Shown: piece after piece, positions 1 to 5,523 of the stretch
Layout of the letters: each line of letters begins with the position of its first letter
Numbering within the stretch: the first letter of the stretch is position 1
DNA from: Salegentibacter sp.
GTDB lineage: Bacteria > Bacteroidota > Bacteroidia > Flavobacteriales > Flavobacteriaceae
NCBI GenBank assembly: GCA_024635815.1
Contig: JAGXIG010000026.1
Span: forward strand, 1 to 8,696
Length of the DNA: 8,696 bases
Direction of reading: 5' to 3'
The notes under the pieces: generated by a model
The model's input: only the letters and a program-made list of their open reading frames with translations
What the model was told of the DNA's origin: nothing
Database searches by the model: none
Translations under genes and position numbers: made by a program

Positions 1-36
1 AAAAGGGTTTGAAGAATTAAATCTTCAAACCCTTTT
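1..36. terminator. Bidirectional intrinsic terminator (15-bp perfect hairpin)
   Basis: Positions 1-15 (starting AAAAGGGTTTG) and 22-36 are exact reverse complements around a 6-base loop (ATTAAA). A-runs on one flank and T-runs on the other let the hairpin work as an intrinsic terminator on both strands. It lies 17 bases past the stop of the minus-strand DUF6327-like gene, so it most likely ends that operon, and possibly also a plus-strand gene left of the window. The window edge cuts off whatever flanks base 1. Confidence 0.85.
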
Positions 37-53
37 TTATGTAATAAAAGATC

Positions 54-287
54 TTATTTCTTTATGGAAGCGGTTACCTTTTTTAAGCCGGTAAACTTCG
101 TTACGGCCTTAAGTATAAAAGCTTTCTGCAATATAGATCCCACCATACTACCAGCTAAAGATAAAGGTGACAAAGCGCCCTTAGTGCGCTCTATATTCAA
201 TTTAATCTCCTCCTGATCTATTTTGGTTTGAAGTTTCAGAATTTTCAAATCCCGATCTATTTCTTTGAATGAACTGTATTCCTTCAT
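54..287 (-). CDS. Small DUF6327-like protein, last gene of the ytxH/holin-like operon
   Basis: A 77-residue protein of unknown function. I link it to the flavobacterial DUF6327 family from its N-terminal pattern (YSSFKEIDRDLKILKLQ, about residues 4-20) and its gene position; this was not checked by search. Residues 6-35 are charged and probably form an amphipathic or coiled helix. Residues 42-60 are the only hydrophobic part (LAGSMVGSILQKAFIL), too glycine- and serine-rich to call a definite membrane span, and the tail is lysine-rich. The ATG lies only 5 bases after the stop of the holin-like gene, so the two are almost surely co-transcribed and perhaps translationally coupled. Constant pairing with a YtxH protein and a two-span membrane protein suggests a membrane-associated partner, but no biochemical role is known to me. 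Confidence 0.8.
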   Translation of the reverse strand: MKEYSSFKEIDRDLKILKLQTKIDQEEIKLNIERTKGALSPLSLAGSMVGSILQKAFILKAVTKFTGLKKVTASIKK

Positions 288-292
288 AGCAC

Positions 293-643
293 TTAGTCGT
301 TAAAAAATTTTCTTGAAACTTTTACCAAAAGCATTTTTTCAATTGGCTTTCTTCCGAAGATTAGAATAAGTAGGAATAAAAGAAAATAGAATCCGCCAAC
401 AATAAAGTAACCGGAACTTGGTGAGCCTATAGCTTCGCTAATAAGAATTGCAACGGCTACAGATAGCAAGATCATGGCAAAAATGATAAATGTACCCAGC
501 AAAAGACCCTGAACGAGACCAATGGCTCCTTTCATGGCTTGTTTAAAGAAATTGAGTTTATAATATTCGGCATTGCTATGGGCAAATGCTTTTAAATTAT
601 AATTCAACTCATCAATGCTTCTGGATAGTTTTTCAAATGCCAT
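293..643 (-). CDS. Phage-holin-superfamily-like small membrane protein
   Basis: A 116-residue integral membrane protein of the type annotated as 'phage holin family protein' (putative holin-X, Phage_holin_3_6). An amphipathic N-terminal helix (about residues 1-40, with the typical AEYYKLNFFKQAMKG stretch) is followed by two strongly hydrophobic segments, about 43-69 and 78-96. A glycine-rich turn (GSPSSG) separates them, and the tail is basic (GRKPIEKMLL). There are no lysis genes or other phage genes nearby, so 'holin' is a family label rather than a function here. It starts 10 bases after the YtxH gene and ends 5 bases before the DUF6327-like gene, the order I know from flavobacterial genomes. 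It probably acts in the inner membrane, perhaps in envelope stress; this is inference. Confidence 0.85.
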   Translation of the reverse strand: MAFEKLSRSIDELNYNLKAFAHSNAEYYKLNFFKQAMKGAIGLVQGLLLGTFIIFAMILLSVAVAILISEAIGSPSSGYFIVGGFYFLLFLLILIFGRKPIEKMLLVKVSRKFFND

Positions 644-653
644 ACAAATGCTT

Positions 654-1028
654 CTATACTACTGCTTTATTAGGTTGGTCTTTAGAATCTCCGCCTTTAC
701 CATCTTTCTGTAGTTTGGCGTTTTGCTTTCTAAGCTCTTCTAATTTAGTTTCCATTGCAGTAAGAATATCATCGGCCTTATGACTTGCTGAAGAAAGTGT
801 TTCTTCTAAGCGTGCTTCAAAATCTACACGAGCTTGTTTTGCTTTTTCGGTTAGATTTGAAGAAGTTTCAGTGTACTTTTTATTTAATCTGTCCTGAGCT
901 TTCTTAGACTCGTCTTTTAATTTCTTGCGGGTATGTTCTCCGCTATCTGGTGCATATAATAAACCTACTCCTGCACCAATTGCAGCTCCGGTAATTAATG
1001 CTAATAATGTACTTCCTGTATTTGCCAT
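654..1028 (-). CDS. YtxH domain-containing protein
   Basis: A 124-residue protein with the YtxH signature. A glycine- and alanine-rich N-terminal membrane segment (about residues 6-25) runs directly into LLYAPDSGEHTRKKL (23-37), the hallmark 'YAPxSG..TR' motif. Residues 38-108 are a long charged helical region rich in Lys, Glu and Ala, likely coiled coil, and the last 15 residues are polar and disordered. This predicts a single-span anchor with a cytoplasmic helical tail. Bacillus YtxH is known as a general stress protein, but its molecular function is unsettled. It is the first gene of a three-gene operon, about 28 bases behind the start expected from the promoter box at 1062-1069. The ATG at 1028 is supported by the membrane segment beginning right after it. 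Confidence 0.9.
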   Translation of the reverse strand: MANTGSTLLALITGAAIGAGVGLLYAPDSGEHTRKKLKDESKKAQDRLNKKYTETSSNLTEKAKQARVDFEARLEETLSSASHKADDILTAMETKLEELRKQNAKLQKDGKGGDSKDQPNKAVV

Positions 1029-1061
1029 AATAGTTTTTGTTAGTTAAATTAATACTAAACC

Positions 1062-1069
1062 CAAAGATA
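1062..1069 (-). promoter_or_regulatory. Promoter -7 box (TATCTTTG) of the ytxH operon
   Basis: On the minus strand the sequence reads TATCTTTG, a full match to the Bacteroidota primary-sigma -7 element TAnnTTTG. It would start transcription near 1055-1058, about 28 bases ahead of the ATG. No clear TTG -33 element is seen at the usual 17-20 base spacing; that position instead approaches the palindrome at 1097-1106. Confidence 0.65.
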
Positions 1070-1096
1070 CAAGATGGGTTAAGGCTATGCTGTTAA

Positions 1097-1106
1097 TAAC
1101 CGGTTA
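1097..1106. promoter_or_regulatory. 10-bp palindrome upstream of the ytxH promoter
   Basis: TAACCGGTTA is a perfect palindrome; allowing one mismatched pair it extends to 1094-1109. It sits about 28 bases upstream of the -7 box, near where the -33 contact would be, which is a usual place for an operator. The GC core stands out from an AT-rich surrounding. A repressor or activator site is an inference from position and symmetry only. Confidence 0.3.
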
Positions 1107-1137
1107 ATATGTTAAAATGCTTTACTAAAATATTCTT

Positions 1138-1161
1138 AAAAACCCATATAACCAAATGGAT
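1138..1161 (-). terminator. Probable weak intrinsic terminator of glnS
   Basis: Read on the minus strand, ATCCAT and ATGGGT form a 6-bp stem with one G-U pair and an 8-base loop, followed by TTTTAAG. It lies a few bases after the glnS stop and before the ytxH promoter. The stem is short, so read-through into the ytxH operon is possible. Confidence 0.4.
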
Positions 1162-1167
1162 TACAGC

Positions 1168-2844
1168 TTATTTAATCTTTGCCCAGGAATCTCTAAGTGT
1201 AACCGTTCGGTTAAAAATAGGTTTTCCTTCTTCTGATTCTTTATCTACACAGAAATATCCTATGCGCTGAAATTGAAATTTATCCTGAATTCCAGCCGAT
1301 TTTAAACTTGGTTCCACATAGCCTTTTATTACTTCCAGGGAATCGGCGTTTACGAATTCCATATAATCTTTCTCCTTGTCGCCATCTGGATTTTCTACGC
1401 TGAATAAACGGTCGTAAAGCCTTATTTCAGTTTCTAAAGCGTGTTTAGCAGATACCCAGTGCAAAGTTCCTTTCACTTTTCTCATAGATTCTTCGGTACC
1501 ACTTCCACTTTTACTTTTAGGATCATAAGTACAATGTATTTCGGTAATATTTCCTTCGGAATCTTTAATTACATCTTCGCCTTTGATAATATAGGCATTC
1601 TTTAACCTCACTTCTTTCCCAAGAGTTAACCTAAAAAATTTCCTGTTTGCACTTTCCTTAAAATCTTCCTTTTCAATATAAAGCTCTCTTGAAAAAGGAA
1701 TTTCCCTACTTCCTGCTGCCTCATCTTCCGGGTTATTTTCAGCTTCCAGCCACTCTTCTTTTCCTTCTTCATAATTGGTAATCACCAATTTTACAGGATC
1801 TAAAACCCCCATTACTCTTGGAGCGATTTTATTAAGGTCTTCCCGTGCACAAAATTCCAGATGTGCAACGTCTATCATATTTTCACGTTTCCCAACCCCA
1901 ATAGAATCGGCAAATTTCCTGATAGCATTAGGAGTATAACCCCTTCTTCTTAATCCAGAAATTGTTGGCATCCTTGGGTCGTCCCAGGAAGTAACCACCC
2001 CTTTTTCTACCAGTTGCATCAGTTTACGTTTACTAACAACAGTATGACTCAGGTTTCTGCGTGCAAACTCACGTTGTTTCGGCTTTAATTCGCCTTCTTT
2101 ACTTACTTTTTCAACAAACCAGTTATATAATTCACGGTGAGGTAAAAATTCCAGCGTACAAAAAGAATGCGAAATACTTTCTATAAAATCGCTTTCCCCG
2201 TGGGCCCAATCGTACATAGGATAAATTTTCCAGTTGTCTTTGGTTCGGTGGTGGCTTTTATGCAAGCAACGATACATTACAGGATCGCGCATAAGCATAT
2301 TCGGCGAGGCCATATCTATTTTTGCGCGTAAAACGTGACCACGTTCGGGGGTTTCGCCGTTTTTCATTTTCTCGAAAAGCTCCAGATTTTCTTCTACGGA
2401 ACGTTTTCTATACGGGCTTTCTGTACCGGGTTCTGTTGGGGTTCCCTTTTGTTCTGCTATTTCTTCTGAACTCTGGCTATCTACATAAGCATCTCCATTC
2501 TTTATCATTTCTACAGCCCAATCGTACAACTGCTGAAAATAATCTGAAGCATAGCATTCCTTTTCCCATTTAAATCCGAGCCATAAAACATCTTCTTTTA
2601 TGGCATCTACAAACTCCTGCTCTTCTTTTATAGGATTGGTATCGTCAAAACGAAGGTTTACAGGAGCATTGTATTTTTCGCCCAAACCAAAATTGAGGCA
2701 AATAGAAGACGCATGTCCTATATGAAGATAACCATTAGGTTCAGGTGGAAACCTGAATTTTAGTTCTTCTCTTTTGTGGGTAGTTTGAAGGTCTTCTTCT
2801 ATAATTTGCTCAATAAAATTGAGCGATTTTTTTTCTTCAGCCAT
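1168..2844 (-). CDS. glnS: Glutaminyl-tRNA synthetase
   Basis: Class I aminoacyl-tRNA synthetase that charges tRNA-Gln with glutamine using ATP in the cytoplasm. At 558 residues it is close to the 554 of E. coli GlnRS. The HIGH signature is at 41-44 within PPEPNGYLHIGHAS, and the KMSKS-equivalent loop is VVSKRKL at 269-275. The motif FDDTNPIKEE (66-75) and the stretch PMYDWAHGESDFIESISHS (209-227) are GlnRS-type; I see none of the features that would point to a bacterial GluRS. The catalytic domain covers about 28-335 and the beta-barrel anticodon-binding domains about 340-550. It starts at an ATG with no Shine-Dalgarno, 98-100 bases behind a TAACTTTG promoter box. Having glnS implies direct charging of tRNA-Gln rather than sole reliance on the GatCAB amidotransferase route; the window cannot show whether GatCAB is also present. 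Confidence 0.97.
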   Translation of the reverse strand: MAEEKKSLNFIEQIIEEDLQTTHKREELKFRFPPEPNGYLHIGHASSICLNFGLGEKYNAPVNLRFDDTNPIKEEQEFVDAIKEDVLWLGFKWEKECYASDYFQQLYDWAVEMIKNGDAYVDSQSSEEIAEQKGTPTEPGTESPYRKRSVEENLELFEKMKNGETPERGHVLRAKIDMASPNMLMRDPVMYRCLHKSHHRTKDNWKIYPMYDWAHGESDFIESISHSFCTLEFLPHRELYNWFVEKVSKEGELKPKQREFARRNLSHTVVSKRKLMQLVEKGVVTSWDDPRMPTISGLRRRGYTPNAIRKFADSIGVGKRENMIDVAHLEFCAREDLNKIAPRVMGVLDPVKLVITNYEEGKEEWLEAENNPEDEAAGSREIPFSRELYIEKEDFKESANRKFFRLTLGKEVRLKNAYIIKGEDVIKDSEGNITEIHCTYDPKSKSGSGTEESMRKVKGTLHWVSAKHALETEIRLYDRLFSVENPDGDKEKDYMEFVNADSLEVIKGYVEPSLKSAGIQDKFQFQRIGYFCVDKESEEGKPIFNRTVTLRDSWAKIK

Positions 2845-2864
2845 AATTTATTAAAATCAAAAAC

Positions 2865-2939
2865 CCCGTAAAAAAGGTTAAAATCAGACATTTATTTTTA
2901 GATTCGAGCAAGGCTCAAAATATTATTTCCTTTTACGGG
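2865..2939 (-). promoter_or_regulatory. Foldable 5' leader of glnS
   Basis: Positions 2865-2873 (CCCGTAAAA on the plus strand) and 2931-2939 (TTTTACGGG) are exact reverse complements, 9 bp. A further CC/GG pair (2929-2930 with 2876-2877) follows after a 2-base bulge. Inside the loop a second hairpin, GAGC-aag-GCTC (2906-2916), extends to 7 bp with one G-U pair on the minus-strand RNA. The outer stem would start a few bases from the predicted transcript 5' end and finish 20 bases before the glnS ATG, followed by GGTTTTTG. This could be an attenuator or a translation-control structure. It is a prediction by eye. Confidence 0.35.
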
Positions 2940-2948
2940 AATAATGCG

Positions 2949-2956
2949 CAAAGTTA
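2949..2956 (-). promoter_or_regulatory. Promoter -7 box (TAACTTTG) of glnS
   Basis: The minus strand reads TAACTTTG, a full match to TAnnTTTG. A TTG (2979-2981, minus strand) lies 22 bases upstream, slightly farther than the usual -33 spacing. The expected transcript start is about 2942-2945, giving a leader of roughly 98-100 bases. Confidence 0.55.
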
Positions 2957-3087
2957 CCAAAAATTAGGTCGCCTAGCCCAAGCTTTGCCTTAAAGGAATA
3001 TTATATTTCCTTTTGAGAGCATTTATTGTAAAAATAAAAATGTATTCACCAATTCCGGCAGCAAATCTTAGCTTTAAAAGATTCTAA

Positions 3088-3116
3088 AAGAGATATTGAT
3101 TAAAAACTTATCTCTT
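3088..3116. repeat. 8-bp inverted repeat ahead of the folB promoter
   Basis: AAGAGATA (3088-3095) and TATCTCTT (3109-3116) are perfect arms around a 13-base AT-rich loop, ending 6 bases before the candidate -33 TTG of folB. Its position suits a regulator site; the AT-rich background makes chance possible. Confidence 0.3.
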
Positions 3117-3122
3117 AATAAA

Positions 3123-3153
3123 TTGATATAAACCACCTGCCCACCTATCTTTG
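3123..3153 (+). promoter_or_regulatory. Promoter of folB (TTG -33, TATCTTTG -7)
   Basis: TTG at 3123-3125 and TATCTTTG at 3146-3153 match the Bacteroidota -33 / -7 pair, with a 20-base spacer. Transcription should begin near 3157-3160. This decides the folB start: the in-frame TTG at 3151 lies inside the -7 box and cannot be in the mRNA. Confidence 0.75.
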
Positions 3154-3168
3154 CCAAAAATCAATCTT

Positions 3169-3525
3169 TTGGGAAGTATTAAATTGAAAAACATTAGGGT
3201 TTTTGCCTATCACGGCTGCCTGGATGAAGAAGGAAAAATAGGTAGTGATTATCGCGTAGATCTTAAAGTGAAAGGCGATCTATCACATTCGGCTAAAACC
3301 GATGCACTGGCAGATACTATTGACTACGTTCATTTAAACAAAATTGTGAAAGAAGAAATGGCAATTAGGTCTAAACTCCTGGAACATGTGGCCGAACGGA
3401 TTTTAAAACGAGTGCTGGAAGAAATAATTTTAGTGCAAAAAGCAAAAGTAGAAGTTTCAAAAATTAACCCTCCCATTGGTGGAAATGTAGCTATGGTTAG
3501 TGTTATTAGAAGTAAATCACGCTAA
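3169..3525 (+). CDS. folB: Dihydroneopterin aldolase (folate biosynthesis)
   Basis: FolB converts 7,8-dihydroneopterin to 6-hydroxymethyl-7,8-dihydropterin and glycolaldehyde in the cytoplasm, on the way to tetrahydrofolate. I start it at the TTG at 3169, giving 118 residues beginning MGSIKLKNIRVFAYHG, which matches the usual N-terminus and length (E. coli 122). The frame is open back to a TTG at 3151, but that codon is part of the promoter box. By comparison with the S. aureus enzyme the key residues are present: Glu21 (in GCLDEEGKIG), Tyr53 (DTIDY), Glu72 (LLEHVAERI) and the catalytic Lys98 (SKINPPI). The leader would be only about 10 bases with no Shine-Dalgarno, common in this phylum. It is divergent from glnS and looks like a single-gene unit, since the tRNA downstream has its own promoter. 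Confidence 0.93.
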   Translation: MGSIKLKNIRVFAYHGCLDEEGKIGSDYRVDLKVKGDLSHSAKTDALADTIDYVHLNKIVKEEMAIRSKLLEHVAERILKRVLEEIILVQKAKVEVSKINPPIGGNVAMVSVIRSKSR

Positions 3526-3531
3526 TTTTTG

Positions 3532-3558
3532 AATTAATCAATATTTCAAGGATTAATT
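3532..3558 (+). terminator. Possible weak terminator after folB
   Basis: AATTAATC (3532-3539) and GATTAATT (3551-3558) form an 8-bp AT-rich stem with an 11-base loop just after the folB stop. A U-rich stretch follows only about 12 bases later, so this is a weak candidate. Confidence 0.3.
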
Positions 3559-3644
3559 TAAGAGCAATTTTTTATTATTTTTAGTCCACTAAATCTTCCT
3601 GCAGTACGCAGGTTAGTTTTATTTTTTAAACTTAAAATTTTTAC

Positions 3645-3652
3645 TACATTTG
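3645..3652 (+). promoter_or_regulatory. Promoter -7 box (TACATTTG) of tRNA-Cys
   Basis: A full match to TAnnTTTG placed 15 bases before the mature tRNA 5' end, the expected place for a single tRNA transcript start. No distinct TTG -33 is visible; the upstream stretch is T-rich. Confidence 0.65.
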
Positions 3653-3667
3653 CCAACCCTTAAATAG

Positions 3668-3738
3668 GGCATCGTGGCCGAGTGGCTAGGCAGAGGTCTG
3701 CAAAACCTTGTACAGCGGTTCGAATCCGCTCGATGCCT
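3668..3738 (+). tRNA. tRNA-Cys (anticodon GCA)
   Basis: A full 71-base cloverleaf can be drawn by hand. The acceptor stem GGCATCG pairs with CGATGCC (3731-3737). The anticodon stem GAGGT/ACCTT has one G-U pair and a 7-base loop CTGCAAA, with anticodon GCA at 3700-3702. The T stem AGCGG/CCGCT carries the loop TTCGAAT. The discriminator base is U (3738), the expected identity element for cysteine. CCA is not encoded (TCA follows), so it must be added by the nucleotidyltransferase. It stands alone between its own promoter and terminator, not in a tRNA cluster. Confidence 0.96.
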
Positions 3739-3739
3739 C

Positions 3740-3770
3740 AAAAAGCTCCCAAATCCTGGGGGCTTTTTTT
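3740..3770 (+). terminator. Intrinsic terminator of tRNA-Cys
   Basis: AAAAAGCTCCC (3740-3750) pairs with GGGGGCTTTTT (3758-3768), 11 bp with one G-U pair and a 7-base loop, within a run of seven T. It starts 2 bases after the tRNA. It may also act weakly on the minus strand. Confidence 0.85.
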
Positions 3771-3818
3771 ATAGATCAAAACCAGATTTATTGTTAAAAT
3801 AGTATTGTAATGTAAAAC

Positions 3819-3832
3819 GCTTCTCTGGAAGC
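3819..3832 (-). terminator. Possible terminator after the LysE-type gene
   Basis: GCTTC and GAAGC (3819-3823, 3828-3832) form a 5-bp stem with a 4-base loop. On the minus strand it is flanked by AAA on one side and followed by GTTTTAC. It lies about 55 bases past the stop. It is short, so low confidence. Confidence 0.3.
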
Positions 3833-3887
3833 TTTGGGACGCTCTTTGACTCTTAAAGTTCGAAAAATATATGAGGTACTTTTGTTA

Positions 3888-4586
3888 TTAATCCTGTATG
3901 GTATCGTTTGGGGTAATCGTTTCAATCTGTTCTTTTATCCCATTAACCTGGTTAGGAAAGACTCCCTGGAAAATAAGCATTCCGCCAAAAACTATCAGTA
4001 AAATACTTATGCCCTTTTTCATAATGTAAATTCGGGTAGGCGTGAGTTTTCGGTTTAATTTTTTGGCCAAAAGAATTTTAAAAACGTCTAAAACGAGATA
4101 AGTTCCTAAAACACTTCCGAAGAAAACCAGTATCCGATTTTGCTCCATTTCTAATTTTGGACCAAAAATGATAATTAATCCCAGCCAGAATCCCAGAACG
4201 CCGATATTGATAAAATTCAATAGGAATCCTTTTACAGCTAAACCCATATAATCGCTTTTACTGAGTTTTCTAATCTCTGGGGTATCATCTTCCTGCCGAA
4301 GCACTTTTTTGGTCTGTACAAAGCTCATAACCCCATAAGTGGCGAGGATCATACCTCCAAATATGAATAACGCCGGATCGTCTTTAATACTGGCGAGTAG
4401 TTTAGTGGTACTTAAATAAGCTACAAAAAGGAATACAATATCCGCCACAATAACGCCTAAATCGAATGCAAAAGCGGCTCTAAAACCTTTAATAGCGGCA
4501 GTTTCCAGAAGTACAAAGAAGACCGGACCAAGTAAAAAAGCTAAAAAAAGACCTAGGGGTAGGGCTGCTAATACATCCTGAAACAT
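3888..4586 (-). CDS. LysE/RhtB-family small-molecule exporter
   Basis: A 232-residue inner-membrane protein of the LysE superfamily, which exports amino acids or related small molecules by a proton-linked mechanism. The N-terminal signature is clear: a hydrophobic first helix ends in LLGPVFFVLLETAAIKGF (18-35), then FDLGVIVADIVFLF (41-54). About six membrane segments can be drawn: 6-28, 38-60, 72-92, 117-141, 151-174 and 189-210. A charged cytoplasmic loop (93-113) separates the third and fourth, as is usual. The substrate cannot be read from the sequence. The ATG lies 30 bases after the stop of the head-GIN gene, so it may be co-transcribed, but it also has a promoter box of its own at 4604-4611. 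Confidence 0.88.
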   Translation of the reverse strand: MFQDVLAALPLGLFLAFLLGPVFFVLLETAAIKGFRAAFAFDLGVIVADIVFLFVAYLSTTKLLASIKDDPALFIFGGMILATYGVMSFVQTKKVLRQEDDTPEIRKLSKSDYMGLAVKGFLLNFINIGVLGFWLGLIIIFGPKLEMEQNRILVFFGSVLGTYLVLDVFKILLAKKLNRKLTPTRIYIMKKGISILLIVFGGMLIFQGVFPNQVNGIKEQIETITPNDTIQD

Positions 4587-4611
4587 ACAATTGTATTATT
4601 TTACAAATGTA
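4586..4611. promoter_or_regulatory. Promoter box and paired palindromes before the LysE-type gene
   Basis: The minus strand reads TACATTTG at 4604-4611, a full -7 box, predicting a start near 4597-4600 and an 11-14 base leader. No good -33 is seen. The same interval contains TACAATTGTA (4586-4595, perfect palindrome touching the ATG) and TACAAATGTA (4602-4611, one mismatched pair), centres 16 bases apart. Two near-identical 10-mers over a promoter could be a tandem operator. Confidence 0.4.
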
Positions 4612-4616
4612 GACTT

Positions 4617-5288
4617 TTAGTTCTTTCTAATTACTTTTCCGCCAAACAGGGTATTTTGATCTATGGTCTTGGGATTCCCATAAACATTTACGGTGCCTCC
4701 TGCCCTAACCTTAGCCTCTACTACCCCACTTGCAGTGATATCTGCAACGCCACCAGCTTTAATGCTAATTTCGGTATTTGTAGATTTTAAGTTTTTAGCG
4801 AAGAATTTTCCACCGGTGTTAATGCCAATTTCCTGATCTTCGGTTTTTCCCTCCACCTCAATTTCGGCTCCGGTATTAGAATCTACATAGAGTTTACTAA
4901 GATTTACATCTGCAAAAATATCGGCTCCCTCAGAAGCATTTAAATGAAGAAATTCTTGTTTCAGTTTAGAACTTATTTTTATGGAAGCGTTTTGACGGGC
5001 ATCAATTTTATCCAGTTTTTTAAACTGAATAGTGATTTTGGTATTATCATTAACAAGTATTTCATCGATACTCATCCTCACTTTTAAAATTCCGTTATCT
5101 ATTTTAAATTTTACATCAGTTCGGTTTTCACCGGTTATTGTTGCCTTATTCTGGTTAGCTTCTTTTAAGATAACTTCCAGGCCATTGTAGACTTTAATTT
5201 CGGTAAAATCTCCCAAATCCTGGGTAAGTTCCTGAGCGCTTAACATTCCAACACTCATTAAAAACAGTGCAAAAAGATATTTTTTCAT
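4617..5288 (-). CDS. Secreted head-GIN domain (DUF2807) protein
   Basis: A 223-residue protein with a clear Sec signal peptide: MKKYLFALFLMSVGMLSA, probably cut before Gln19. The rest fits the 'putative auto-transporter adhesin, head GIN domain' family (DUF2807), from FTEIKVYNGLEVILKE at 28-43 to about residue 210. It has alternating beta strands with repeated Gly-Gly or Asn-Thr-Gly turns, ending in the typical VRAGGTVNVYGNPK. These proteins fold as a right-handed beta solenoid and are common and multicopy in Bacteroidota. Their function is not settled, and the adhesin label comes from distant similarity. There is no C-terminal T9SS sorting domain or lipobox, so a periplasmic location is most likely. 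It lies upstream of the LysE-type gene and downstream of rnr, separated from rnr by 252 bases. Confidence 0.88.
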   Translation of the reverse strand: MKKYLFALFLMSVGMLSAQELTQDLGDFTEIKVYNGLEVILKEANQNKATITGENRTDVKFKIDNGILKVRMSIDEILVNDNTKITIQFKKLDKIDARQNASIKISSKLKQEFLHLNASEGADIFADVNLSKLYVDSNTGAEIEVEGKTEDQEIGINTGGKFFAKNLKSTNTEISIKAGGVADITASGVVEAKVRAGGTVNVYGNPKTIDQNTLFGGKVIRKN

Positions 5289-5361
5289 TTCTATAAATTT
5301 TTAAAATAACCATTTTGTTTATTGAAAAAATTATAAGGATCACTAAATTTTATATTTATGT

Positions 5362-5384
5362 AAAGCTGCACTTGGTTCAGCTTT
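5362..5384. repeat. 7-bp inverted repeat between rnr and the head-GIN gene
   Basis: AAAGCTG (5362-5368) and CAGCTTT (5378-5384) are perfect arms around a 9-base loop. It could be a terminator or an operator; no U-run follows on the minus strand, so an intrinsic terminator for rnr is not convincing. Confidence 0.3.
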
Positions 5385-5424
5385 TAAGATGTTTTGTATA
5401 TCAACAACTTAGATCTCCTAATAA

Positions 5425-5486
5425 ATTTCGGAGCAATCTCTGAAATAAAACCGCCTGAACGGAGGGCAGGTTCAGGATGACGTTCC
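5425..5486. repeat. REP-like intergenic palindromic element
   Basis: Two hairpins lie side by side downstream of rnr. ATTTCGGAG-caat-CTCTGAAAT (5425-5446) has 9 bp with one G-U pair. CCTGAAC / GTTCAGG (5454-5460, 5470-5476) is a perfect 7 bp with a 9-base loop. The second runs into TTCAGGATGACG, a GC-rich word that I associate with dispersed intergenic repeats in Bacteroidota genomes. The GC-rich makeup of 5450-5486 contrasts with the AT-rich spacer. The window holds only one copy, so 'dispersed repeat' is inferred. Confidence 0.45.
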
Positions 5487-5523
5487 TAATTATTTTTCAG
5501 ACATTCATTTATTGCTAATCCAT

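Larger units (their letters stand above)
2845..3168. other. Divergent intergenic region glnS / folB
   Basis: A 324-base gap with no credible gene on either strand. It holds the glnS promoter and leader on the minus strand (2845-2956), the folB promoter on the plus strand (3123-3153) and several inverted repeats. A similar A/T-rich word occurs twice: AATATTATTTCCTTTT at 2919-2934 and, with two extra bases, at 2998-3015. The part between about 2957 and 3085 shows no clear signal beyond this. Confidence 0.7.

Noticed and set aside
293..643. Prophage remnant, because of the holin-like protein
   Set aside because: No endolysin, structural, integrase or att-like sequence is present, and the neighbours are the usual chromosomal YtxH and DUF6327-type genes.
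586..783. Plus-strand 65-codon open frame
   Set aside because: Lies antisense across the holin-like and YtxH genes, has a cysteine- and serine-rich composition unlike its neighbours, and no promoter; a shadow of the real genes.
2322..2573. Plus-strand 83-codon open frame
   Set aside because: Fully antisense within the conserved catalytic part of glnS; its arginine- and phenylalanine-rich translation looks like reverse-strand noise.
3151..3168. FolB extension beginning at TTG 3151
   Set aside because: These codons overlap the -7 box and the expected transcript start, and would add six residues not usual in the family.
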